Source: Paenibacillus sp. YPG26 (GTDB lineage: Bacteria; Bacillota; Bacilli; Paenibacillales; Paenibacillaceae). Taken from it: a stretch of 64,000 bases of DNA. The position numbers and the translations under genes were made by a program. The DNA is taken from the NCBI RefSeq assembly GCF_023704175.1, contig NZ_CP084530.1:3094001-3158000 (forward strand), read 5' to 3'. Every line of letters begins with the position of its first letter. Position 1 is the stretch's first letter. Of the stretch, positions 16,947 through 24,468 are shown in pieces. The notes under the pieces were generated by a model. The model worked only from the letters and a program-made list of their open reading frames with translations, had not been told where the DNA came from and searched no databases.

Positions 16947-18119
16947 ATGAAGATCGCATTTTGGCTGTATTTCTTTATGTTCATCGCTTTTTTTGACCTG
17001 CATGCCCAGTATCCGATCCTTACACCGTTCGCTCTGTCTCTAGGCGCTGCCCCCACCTTTATCGGGTGGATGATGGGGATCTACTCGATTACTCATCTGC
17101 CGGGAAATCTGCTGGCTGGCCGAGGTGTGGACAGACATGGCAGCCGCCGCTATCTCATCTTCAGTCTGATCTCTGCAGGAATCATCCTGCTTATTCAGGC
17201 CCAAGTCACGGCTCCCTGGCAGCTGCTTGTGCTTCGTTCGCTCAGCGGCTTCGTGCTTGCCTTTCTTGCTCCAGCATGCCTGGCGCTTCTCGCCTCCCTC
17301 TCCGATGACCGGATCAAGCAGGGCAAGCTGATGGCCGGCCATGGCGTCATGCACACACTTGCCTCGGTGGTATCCCCGGCAGCAGGAGCATTCCTGGTTG
17401 CTAAGGCAGGCTTTGGATTAACCTTCCAATCCCTCGGCTGGCTTCTGATTGGAACCGGGATTATTGCTTTCTTCATAGTCCACGATCGTCAAGGAAGCAG
17501 CCCGGAATTGGCCCATCCCGTGATACATGCTTCCAGCAAAGAGTACTCCGGCTTTCGAGTGATTCCCATGAGATTCTATATGCTGCCGCTCTTTGTTGCC
17601 TGTGCCCAAGGAATCCTGTTCTTTGAGCTCCCTCTGCAGGCAGGCGGTCTATCGGGAATTCTGGATACCGGGATCTACTTTTCTCTGCTCAGTCTGGGGG
17701 CATTAGTGACCCTATGTATGCTTTTTCTGCACAAATACTCTCCCTACGTAAGAGCGACTGCAGGCGTACTTGGCATGGCGCTGGCGTTCTATTCCATGGC
17801 TTCTGCCTGGAATGTGCCTCTGGCCGTTTCTCTATTCTTTCTCGGCATGTCCAAGGGCGTTCTCTACCCGGCTATGGCTTCTCTCTTCATCGAGCTGAGC
17901 GGCGGCAAGAGACTTGGCACTGTCTTTTCCCTGCAGTCCATCTCCATGTCGCTTGGCGCCTTTCTTGGTCCGGTTGTGGCAGGACAGATCCGTCATGTCT
18001 TCTCTCCTTACTTCCTGGCCTTTCTCCTGCTCATGATTCTACTCATAACGGTTCCCCCGCTCCGTACCCGATCTGATTCAGCAAGCGGGACCAGCAAGAC
18101 ACCGACCACTGTCGTATAA
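16947..18119 (+). CDS. Major facilitator superfamily transporter
   Basis: 390 residues with about 12 membrane helices and the MFS loop 2-3 motif in the form GRGVDRHGSRRYL near residue 60. It is a secondary transporter, probably a drug or metabolite exporter, substrate unknown. The ATG follows AAGGAGGG by six bases, and that ribosome site directly follows the tandem hairpin array. The array is therefore likely to be in its 5' untranslated leader and could affect translation. Confidence 0.88.
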   Translation: MKIAFWLYFFMFIAFFDLHAQYPILTPFALSLGAAPTFIGWMMGIYSITHLPGNLLAGRGVDRHGSRRYLIFSLISAGIILLIQAQVTAPWQLLVLRSLSGFVLAFLAPACLALLASLSDDRIKQGKLMAGHGVMHTLASVVSPAAGAFLVAKAGFGLTFQSLGWLLIGTGIIAFFIVHDRQGSSPELAHPVIHASSKEYSGFRVIPMRFYMLPLFVACAQGILFFELPLQAGGLSGILDTGIYFSLLSLGALVTLCMLFLHKYSPYVRATAGVLGMALAFYSMASAWNVPLAVSLFFLGMSKGVLYPAMASLFIELSGGKRLGTVFSLQSISMSLGAFLGPVVAGQIRHVFSPYFLAFLLLMILLITVPPLRTRSDSASGTSKTPTTVV

Positions 18120-18223
18120 CCTAGAAAAAATCTGTGTATTTAGGCTACCGCACAAGACCATGCAAGGCTATGATCATATTCTGTTTATGTACTAACCACC
18201 ACTTGGAGGCAGGTGAATATATC

Positions 18224-18343
18224 ATGAGTCACGTAGGTCAATGCGGTCCTGGAGCAGGAGTTGGATTATTCTGGACATCTACAGGCACCATCCTTGTTCT
18301 GTACATCCTGCTTGTCATCATCCTTCGCACTCCATTCTTCTAA
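18224..18343 (+). CDS. 39-residue membrane peptide, YjcZ/SscA-like
   Basis: The peptide is Gly/Cys-rich at the start (SHVGQCGPGAGVGLF) and then one hydrophobic helix. This resembles the small YjcZ-family sporulation peptides of Bacillus and Paenibacillus. The ATG at 18224 follows AGGTG by eight bases, and GGAGG lies a little further up. A longer frame from 18134 lacks a ribosome site. It is followed by a hairpin at 18378. Confidence 0.65.
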   Translation: MSHVGQCGPGAGVGLFWTSTGTILVLYILLVIILRTPFF

Positions 18344-18377
18344 GATCATATCAACAAGAATATGCCAACATGACAAA

Positions 18378-18405
18378 AAGAGGCTTGCCGCTTAGGGCAG
18401 GCCTC
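18378..18405 (+). terminator. Hairpin after the YjcZ-like gene
   Basis: AGAGGCTTGCC and GGCAGGCCTCT pair with one mismatch around a 6-base loop. The T run is weak on the plus strand (CTTTGGG) and better on the minus strand (TTTTT), so direction is not certain. Confidence 0.6.
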
Positions 18406-18478
18406 TCTTTGGGCTTTGCATGGATATCGAAGTTAGGTTTACACTATAGAGGAAGCCAAGCATGTGAGGTGAGCCATC

Positions 18479-18823
18479 ATTCCTGTATACATCATTGTTG
18501 AAGGCAAGAACGACCGCAGCAAGCTGCGCCGGGTGCTGAACGAGGAAGTCGAGATTCTATGCACCTTCGGAACCCTGAACACCCAGAAGCTTGAATCGCT
18601 CCGCAAGAAGGTCAAGGACGAAGAGATCTATCTTTTTATGGATAACGACCCTTCCGGCAAAAGAATCCGGGGCATCCTTAGAGACACCTTCCCGGATGCC
18701 GGGCACATCTATACCCGCCGGGGCTATGCCGGCGTGGAAGGCACGCCAGACGAATATATCATTCAGCAATTAGAAAAAGCCGGGCTGGAGGAATTCATTC
18801 TGTATCCTCCACCCGGCTTCTAG
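18479..18823 (+). CDS. Toprim-domain protein, YusF-like, with non-standard start
   Basis: 114 residues if started at ATT 18479. The toprim core is visible: the glutamate in IIVEGKNDR near residue 8, and the DxD-like FMDNDPSGKRIR near residue 55, as in RNase M5-like and primase-like enzymes. The first normal start codon (GTG, 18533) falls after the catalytic Glu, and no ATG, GTG or TTG lies between it and the in-frame stop at 18470. A ribosome site GAGGTGA (18466-18472) points to ATT (18479) or ATC (18476). Such starts are known for infC and are under IF3 control. Confidence 0.75.
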   Translation: MPVYIIVEGKNDRSKLRRVLNEEVEILCTFGTLNTQKLESLRKKVKDEEIYLFMDNDPSGKRIRGILRDTFPDAGHIYTRRGYAGVEGTPDEYIIQQLEKAGLEEFILYPPPGF

Positions 18824-18851
18824 CGGACAAGTCGACTGACTTGTCCCTTTG

Positions 18852-19451
18852 TTATTCTTTGGCCAACCGTTTTGCTTCTTCTGCGATTTCCTTGGCGGTC
18901 ACGTCACTCTTATAGTACTTGCGGTAGTTCCCTTCCCGGTCCACTAGCGCAATCAGGTCTGAGTGCGCAAAGTTGCCGTCCCGGTCTTTGTTAACGATGA
19001 ACTGGAACGTATCCATCGCGAATTTGGCCGTCTTCTTCTCATCTCCGCGCAGGAAGTACCAGCCGCTGTAATCAGCGCCGAACTTATCCCCGAATTTCCT
19101 GATCGCTTCACGCGTGTCTCTCACCGGATCGAAGGAGATGGATACGAAGCTGATATCCTTGCCGAACAAGCCGTCTTTCTTGAGCTCATTCTGTATTTGA
19201 GACATCTTGAAGGTGGAAATAGGACATACGTCTGGACAATTGGTGAAGAAGAAATAAAATAGCCGAACCTTGCCATTGGTATCCTGCAGGGTAACCGTCT
19301 TCCCGTCCACATTCTCCATCGAGAAATCCTGAACAGGTCGAATGACGGGAATTTTGGGCTTGCTGTATGTATCCACCAGTAGATAACCAGCCAGAATCAC
19401 GCATATGGCAAGCAGAATCCAGGTCCATTTGTACTTTATAAGCATCGTCAA
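18852..19451 (-). CDS. sco: SCO1/SenC-family copper chaperone for cytochrome c oxidase
   Basis: 199 residues. One N-terminal membrane anchor is followed by a thioredoxin-like domain outside the membrane. The copper ligands are present: CPDVC (two Cys) and the downstream His in FAHSDL. It helps load the CuA site of cytochrome oxidase. I chose TTG at 19451, seven bases after AAGGAGG. The longest frame starts at 19514, but that start lies inside the terminator of ctaB. ctaB is just upstream on the same strand. Confidence 0.93.
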   Translation of the reverse strand: MTMLIKYKWTWILLAICVILAGYLLVDTYSKPKIPVIRPVQDFSMENVDGKTVTLQDTNGKVRLFYFFFTNCPDVCPISTFKMSQIQNELKKDGLFGKDISFVSISFDPVRDTREAIRKFGDKFGADYSGWYFLRGDEKKTAKFAMDTFQFIVNKDRDGNFAHSDLIALVDREGNYRKYYKSDVTAKEIAEEAKRLAKE

Positions 19452-19477
19452 AGCCAAACCTCCTTGTATAATCATCT

Positions 19478-19511
19478 TAAAAAAAGAATCCCATGCTGCC
19501 ATGGGATTCTT
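19478..19511 (-). terminator. Terminator between ctaB and sco
   Basis: Perfect 12-bp arms AAGAATCCCATG and CATGGGATTCTT with a 4-base loop and a T run on the minus strand. It would separate or attenuate ctaB and sco. Confidence 0.88.
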
Positions 19512-19530
19512 CATTTCTTCGGTGACCGGC

Positions 19531-20472
19531 TTAATGATGAACAGTATCGAGAATCATCACAAGCAGGGTGATCATTAAATAACTGATGGAGAAGAGAAAT
19601 ACCTTCTTCGCCCAAGTATCTGTATCTGTCTTCTTACTGAACCCCATTAGAGCCATGAACAGCCAGATTACCGCTACGGCCTCGCCAATGATCAGGAACC
19701 ATATGCCTGTGTAGCCATATGCATACATGAGCGGCGGAATCGGCAGCAGCAGCACCAGGTAAGGAATCATCTGGAATTTCGTTCTTCTAATTCCTTTAAC
19801 CACGGGAAGCAGCGGGAAGCCGGCTGCCCGGTACTCTTCAACTCTGCGGATGCCAAGGGCCCAGAAATGCGGGGGCTGCCACAGGAACAGCAAAGCGAAC
19901 AACAGGATCGCTCCAAGGTCAAGCTTGCCCGTAACGGCCACATAACCAATTACTGGAACGGCCGCACCAGAAATCGCACCCACTGAAGTACTCCACGTTG
20001 AAGTACGTTTCAGCCACATCGTGTAGATTCCTGCATAGACGACGAAGCCCACGATTCCACACAGTCCGGCGAGCAGCCCGGAGAAGGTGAACAGGACGCC
20101 GAATCCGGCAATGCCCAGGATAATTGAATACCACAGCACAACGGAAGGGGCAAGCTTTCCAATAGGAAGTGCACGGCCTTTCGTCCGTTCCATCTTGCTG
20201 TCAAGCTCGCGGTCATAGTAATTGTTGAATACGCAAGCTGAAGCCATAATCAGAACTGTACCAAGAAGTGTCATTAGAAGCTTTCCGTATTGTAAATCCC
20301 AACCGGATGCGAGCCAAAATCCTGCAAATGCGGCAATCAGGTTGGAGCGAAGGATTCCGGGCTTGGTCAGCGCTACAAAATCTCTCCATGTGGCAGTGTC
20401 GCCGGTCGGTGATGGTCTCATAGCTATAGCTGGGGAATCCGTAGGAGCAGTGTAACTATATTGTTTACCCAC
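19531..20472 (-). CDS. ctaB: Protoheme IX farnesyltransferase (heme O synthase) CtaB
   Basis: 313 residues, UbiA superfamily, with about nine membrane helices. It adds a farnesyl group to heme B to give heme O, the substrate of CtaA. The first Asp-rich motif is NNYYDRELDSKMERT and is followed by KGRALP; the second aspartate region is less clear in this family. The start is GTG at 20472, ten bases after AAGGAGG. It is followed by a terminator and sco. Confidence 0.95.
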   Translation of the reverse strand: MGKQYSYTAPTDSPAIAMRPSPTGDTATWRDFVALTKPGILRSNLIAAFAGFWLASGWDLQYGKLLMTLLGTVLIMASACVFNNYYDRELDSKMERTKGRALPIGKLAPSVVLWYSIILGIAGFGVLFTFSGLLAGLCGIVGFVVYAGIYTMWLKRTSTWSTSVGAISGAAVPVIGYVAVTGKLDLGAILLFALLFLWQPPHFWALGIRRVEEYRAAGFPLLPVVKGIRRTKFQMIPYLVLLLPIPPLMYAYGYTGIWFLIIGEAVAVIWLFMALMGFSKKTDTDTWAKKVFLFSISYLMITLLVMILDTVHH

Positions 20473-20534
20473 GCGGATTGTTCCTCCTTATTTGATCATA
20501 GCGGGACGAATTGTCGTCCTCTGCTATAAACTTT

Positions 20535-20596
20535 ATCATATCAAAATGCTTAAGTGTTTGACAATTACCGGACAATCCGAGTCATTGTATGACAAT
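20535..20596 (-). promoter_or_regulatory. ctaB promoter region with repeated ATTGTC elements
   Basis: On the minus strand TTGTCA (20559-20564), 18 bases, TATGAT (20535-20540) form a good sigma-A promoter. Upstream, ATTGTC occurs twice more. The outermost copy is part of an imperfect palindrome TTGTCATACAATGACT, close in sequence to the palindrome upstream of ctaA. A shared regulator is possible. Confidence 0.5.
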
Positions 20597-20618
20597 TCGG
20601 TGACACAGATGGAGACAT

Positions 20619-20651
20619 AGCTGAAGCCGGACACAGGGTCCGGCTTCAGCT
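20619..20651. terminator. Strong hairpin between trpS and ctaB
   Basis: Perfect 14-bp arms AGCTGAAGCCGGAC and GTCCGGCTTCAGCT with a 5-base loop. Neither side has a real T run. It probably ends the trpS transcript but may act only as an mRNA 3' stabiliser. Confidence 0.6.
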
Positions 20652-20740
20652 CCATACGATTTATCTTAACTTGCCAACAATCTAGGACTCAGTCGACATG
20701 TGCACACGCGGAAATAATCACGTATGCTATTCAGGCATGC

Positions 20741-21730
20741 CTAGGCTTTGGGCAGAAAGCCCATTCTCTTTTGCACCTCGGCAAGGGTTTTGGCAGCGAT
20801 CTCCTCCGCCCGCTCCGCGCCCTGACGCAGGATGCTGGTTATTTCCCCGGATTCCCGGATCTGGCGGTAACGCTCCTGAATCGGTTCAAGCTTGGCGACA
20901 ATGACTTCGGCGAGATCCTTCTTGAACGGACCATACATCTGTCCTTCATAGCGCTTCTCCACCTCTTCAAGCGATAAGCCGGAACACTGGCTGTAAATAC
21001 TGATCAGATTGCTGACCTCGGGCTTATTAGCCGGGTCAAACTTAACTTCGCGGCCCGAGTCCGTTGTTGCCCGGCTGATTTTCTTGCGGATCTCGGCCGG
21101 GGTATCCAGCAGCGCGATATAGCTGCCCGCATTCGGATTGCTTTTGCTCATTTTATTCGAGGCATCGTCTAACGACATCACCCGCGCTCCCACTTTGGGG
21201 ATATACGGCTCCGGAACCGTGAAGAAATCGCCGTATCTGTGGTTGAATCGGCCCGCCAGATCACGCGTCAGCTCCAAATGCTGCTTCTGATCTTCACCTA
21301 CCGGTATCAGATCAGCATTATATAAAAGAATATCCGCCGCCATCAGAGAAGGGTATACGAAGAGTCCGGCGCCTACGGAATCTTTGCCAGTGGACTTATC
21401 CTTGAACTGGGTCATACGCTCCAGCTCGCCCATGGAAGTTAGTGTTGTCAGAAGCCATCCGAGCTGGGCGTGCTGAGGAACATGGGACTGCATATACACA
21501 TTTGCTTTATTTGGATCAATGCCCGCCGCGATGAACAATGCGGCTACGGACTCAGACTGCTCACGCAGGGCTGCCGGCTCCTGTGGCACCGTGATCGCAT
21601 GGAGGTCGACCACCATGAAATTACAATCATATTCGTGCTGCAGCTGTACAAAATTCTGCATAGCGCCAATGTAATTACCCAAAGTGAGCTTGCCGCTTGG
21701 CTGAATGCCCGAGAGAACCTTTTTCTTCAT
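20741..21730 (-). CDS. trpS: Tryptophan-tRNA ligase
   Basis: 329 residues, the usual length. This class I synthetase charges tRNA-Trp. The HIGH-type motif appears as PSGKLTLGNYIG near residue 10, and the KMSKS motif is exact (KMSKSNP) near residue 193. I chose ATG at 21730 after AAGGGGG; upstream codons in the same frame belong to the leader. Expression is set by a Trp-specific T-box leader directly upstream. Confidence 0.97.
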   Translation of the reverse strand: MKKKVLSGIQPSGKLTLGNYIGAMQNFVQLQHEYDCNFMVVDLHAITVPQEPAALREQSESVAALFIAAGIDPNKANVYMQSHVPQHAQLGWLLTTLTSMGELERMTQFKDKSTGKDSVGAGLFVYPSLMAADILLYNADLIPVGEDQKQHLELTRDLAGRFNHRYGDFFTVPEPYIPKVGARVMSLDDASNKMSKSNPNAGSYIALLDTPAEIRKKISRATTDSGREVKFDPANKPEVSNLISIYSQCSGLSLEEVEKRYEGQMYGPFKKDLAEVIVAKLEPIQERYRQIRESGEITSILRQGAERAEEIAAKTLAEVQKRMGFLPKA

Positions 21731-21796
21731 TTCTAAATCCCCCTTATCATCTATACTGGTTACGCACACGCTACATATGCCGGACTCCAGAAAACA

Positions 21797-22070
21797 CAAA
21801 AAAGCCCACATCCGAAAGGGACGTGAGACCGTGGTGCCACCCTAATTCGCTGCAGACTCTAATTGAACAGTCTTCAGCCTTAGTTATCCTGTAACGGGGA
21901 ATACCGTACGAACATACTGGGACCCGCCTCCTTACCCGGCGCACTCCGTTCCTTTCGTCACTCCGGGGTCCATTCCTCATGAAGCCGCTTCACCGGTTCT
22001 CATCATCCACCGGCTTTCTGCAGAGAAGCCATCTCCAGAATACTTATCCCCATCAACGCGTTGCATAACT
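21797..22070 (-). ncRNA. Trp T-box riboswitch leader of trpS
   Basis: The T-box sequence AGGGTGGCACCACGG, which pairs with the tRNA acceptor end, is on the minus strand near 21829-21843. Stem I begins near 22060. The specifier loop shows GAATGGACCCC, giving codon UGG (Trp) followed by A, with GGGG on the opposite side of the stem. A terminator, CTCACGTCC...GGATGTGGG plus a T run, ends the leader at 21797-21825. Uncharged tRNA-Trp should allow read-through into trpS. Confidence 0.95.
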
Positions 22071-22087
22071 TTCAAGTTTATGTTTCC

Positions 22088-22117
22088 ATATTAAATGGGC
22101 AAAAGCAAATCTGTCAA
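22088..22117 (-). promoter_or_regulatory. Sigma-A promoter of the trpS T-box leader
   Basis: TTGACA (22112-22117), 18 bases, TAATAT (22088-22093) on the minus strand, just before stem I of the T-box. Confidence 0.8.
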
Positions 22118-22200
22118 ATCGGATTTTCCGTCCTTCAGCAAAAGTGTTATGATAGGTCTAGCTTTGAATTTTTGATTATAGTGGGAAAAGGAGCAACGAT

Positions 22201-23169
22201 ATGAAAAAAGTGACCAAAGGGCAATGGAACGGCTACGATACTTATATACTGCATAGCCGCGAACTTGAAGTCACACTGTTGCCACGGCTCGGGAATAATG
22301 TTATCGGCCTTACCGATAAAGTGCAGCAGCGTGAAGTGCTGCGGCGGCCCGAGGAGAACGAACTAGATTTTTATCTGCAGAAACCTTACCACTTCGGCAT
22401 TCCTCTTCTCATTCCACCCGGAAGAATCCGTAGAGGACACTTCGAATATGCCGGACAACATTATCAATTTGATCGTAATACTGCGAATGACAACCATATT
22501 CACGGACTGCACCGCACCCAGTGCTGGCAGGTCAGTGATATTGAAGAAGATGAAGAAGGCTGTGCGATTACAACTGAATTCCTAACCTCCGATGATCCAG
22601 AGTGGATCAAGCAGTATCCGGTACCCCTCAAGCTTGAGATGACTTTGAGACTGCAAGGCTCCTCGTTATCCCAAAACTTCAAGATTACACAACTGGGCGA
22701 TAAGCCAGCTCCCTTCGGCCTGGGACTGCATACTTGGTTCCTGCTTGATGGCCGTCCTGAGGATTGGACCCTACGTCTTCCGGTAACTGAGACCTATCTG
22801 CTTGATGAAGAGAATGTATCCACCGGTGACATGGCTCCTTTAGGCGAATTCGATCGTCTGAATACAGGCCTGAATCTGAAAGGTATAAACTTTGATACGA
22901 TGTTCAGCATCGGCGGCAAGCCGGCGGAAGCGCTGCTGCAACGTGAGGACGGTTATGCCCTTCGCTATTCGGCTGATCCTGAATTCTTCAAGCATTGGGT
23001 CCTCTATACCAAGGGCGAAGCCGATCAATTCTTCTGCATTGAGCCCTATACATGGCTTCCCAATGCCCCTAACTTGAATCTTCCTAATGAAATCACAGGG
23101 CTCATTGATCTTCAGCCTGGACAGCAGCTTAATCTTCAGGTTAATTTGGATATCGTATACCCTTCCTAA
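22201..23169 (+). CDS. Aldose 1-epimerase (mutarotase) family protein
   Basis: 322 residues, galactose mutarotase fold. It speeds the change between alpha and beta forms of a sugar or sugar phosphate in the cytoplasm. The conserved histidines are seen in NHIHGLH near residue 98 and LGLHTWF near residue 176, and the likely catalytic Glu in CIEPYTW near residue 280. The ATG follows AAAGGAG by seven bases. It is a single-gene unit with its own terminator, and the exact sugar is unknown. Confidence 0.88.
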   Translation: MKKVTKGQWNGYDTYILHSRELEVTLLPRLGNNVIGLTDKVQQREVLRRPEENELDFYLQKPYHFGIPLLIPPGRIRRGHFEYAGQHYQFDRNTANDNHIHGLHRTQCWQVSDIEEDEEGCAITTEFLTSDDPEWIKQYPVPLKLEMTLRLQGSSLSQNFKITQLGDKPAPFGLGLHTWFLLDGRPEDWTLRLPVTETYLLDEENVSTGDMAPLGEFDRLNTGLNLKGINFDTMFSIGGKPAEALLQREDGYALRYSADPEFFKHWVLYTKGEADQFFCIEPYTWLPNAPNLNLPNEITGLIDLQPGQQLNLQVNLDIVYPS

Positions 23170-23182
23170 GAGACTGACTCCG

Positions 23183-23217
23183 AGACGGTACCGCCAGACT
23201 GCGGCTCCGTCTTTTTT
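23183..23217 (+). terminator. Terminator of the mutarotase gene
   Basis: AGACGG..CCGC pairs with GCGG..CCGTCT, with two inner mismatches, followed by a run of seven T. Confidence 0.85.
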
Positions 23218-23345
23218 TATGATCTCCTCTTTTTGAAATCCCTCATTCCTCTAATATTTACCACCTCTTATACTTTGATGTCGTGTGCATATTTTAGAAG
23301 TCTGAAACCATACTAACATCACTAAGGTCAAAGGAGGTGACAAAC

Positions 23346-23585
23346 ATGGCAGGTTCAAATAACCGTGGCGGAAGCCGTCGCAGTAACAACCTTATCGTTC
23401 CTCAAGCAAATCAAGCGCTGCAACAATTGAAATTCGAGGCAGCTCAAGAGCTTGGAGTAACTATCCCTCAAGATGGTTACCTTGGTGATAACACTTCCCG
23501 TGAGAATGGTTCCCTTGGGGGCTATATCACAAAACGTCTGGTGCAATTGGCAGAACAGCAATTATCGGGTCGTTCTAACCTATAA
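23346..23585 (+). CDS. Alpha/beta-type small acid-soluble spore protein
   Basis: 79 residues. These proteins coat and protect DNA in the dormant spore and are cut by the GPR protease at germination. The GPR cleavage region is visible as [11 protein letters not shown], and the second DNA-binding block as [20 protein letters not shown] chose ATG at 23346, eight bases after AGGAGGTGA; an earlier GTG lies inside the ribosome site. It is expected to be made in the forespore under sigma-G, though I could not place a clear promoter. Confidence 0.95.
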   Translation: MAGSNNRGGSRRSNNLIVPQANQALQQLKFEAAQELGVTIPQDGYLGDNTSRENGSLGGYITKRLVQLAEQQLSGRSNL

Positions 23586-23615
23586 TTTGCGTTCTATCCT
23601 TACTTTGATATAAGA

Positions 23616-23644
23616 CAGGCGGTCTGCTCTATGCAGGCCGCCTG
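23616..23644 (+). terminator. Terminator of the SASP gene
   Basis: CAGGCGGTCTGC and GCAGGCCGCCTG pair with one mismatch around a 5-base loop, followed by ATCTTGTT. Confidence 0.75.
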
Positions 23645-23797
23645 ATCTTGTTGTATGATCCCGATACTTACTTAATTATTATTAGATAGCTGCTTGGTCA
23701 TGCCTCTGTAATTCTGCTTGCGCCGATTAGGCATTAAGCCTGACCGACCGGAAGGTTAAGTTCTAGTTAGGTGTATTTGAATGAAGGTATCTTCGAA

Positions 23798-24202
23798 CTA
23801 GGATTGCTCTTGGTATGTATGTGTTGTCTCTTTCCTTGGGTAACGAATCATCAGGTTGGCCATGTTGTAATTGGATTCAAGCGTGGCGTCCACGATAACC
23901 ATTTCCTTGCGAAGCGCGAATTCAAAACTGATCTCGCCGTGCGTCCAGCTGCGTTTGAAATTGAGTGATTCAATCGCCATTTTTCTAAATAAAGCTTGTT
24001 GTACTCCAGTAAGTCCTTGCATCTCGCCTGATAAATATCCATTTCTCCCACTAATCGGATTCTGCCGGATACCGAATTTGCCGATAACATTGTTCCGGAT
24101 CTGTACAAACACCGTCCCCGAGGTTAGTCCTGTCAGCTCCCCCTCAAGTTCTCTAAATACCAAATCTAACTGTCTTGCTAATGAAAATTGATCTGTCTTC
24201 AC
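23798..24202 (-). CDS. Hypothetical cytoplasmic protein
   Basis: 134 residues, mixed alpha/beta, no signal or membrane segment. Features include an N-terminal helix with acidic residues (FRELEGELTGL), a beta-rich middle (GTVFVQIRNNVIGKFGI), and a C-terminal stretch ending in RYPRKETTHTYQEQS. I do not recognise the family. GTG at 24202 is chosen, eight bases after GAAAGGG. It is flanked by converging and diverging genes with no operon partner. Confidence 0.65.
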   Translation of the reverse strand: MKTDQFSLARQLDLVFRELEGELTGLTSGTVFVQIRNNVIGKFGIRQNPISGRNGYLSGEMQGLTGVQQALFRKMAIESLNFKRSWTHGEISFEFALRKEMVIVDATLESNYNMANLMIRYPRKETTHTYQEQS

Positions 24203-24385
24203 TTTATCCACCCTTTCTCCCCCTTATAACTCCTTACATCACCCCAATATAGGGCTTATGTCTCATTATATTCCATTCTTATAGACCCATCAACAATATC
24301 CAGAAAAGTTGGGTAATTATACCTATGCATATATAATTTTCAATTTATTCATCTCTTAACATTCGCCATTAGTCCTTAATATACG

Positions 24386-24432
24386 ACAAAAAACCGCCCC
24401 AACAGACAGACATAATCTGACGCTGGAGCGGT
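24386..24432 (-). terminator. Terminator of pepF
   Basis: On the minus strand ACCGCTCC...GGGGCGGT flanks an inner stem (CAGATTATGTCTG), followed by TTTTTTGTCG. Confidence 0.85.
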
Positions 24433-24468
24433 GGATAACCATCTATATAAGTTATATGACTCTAAAAT

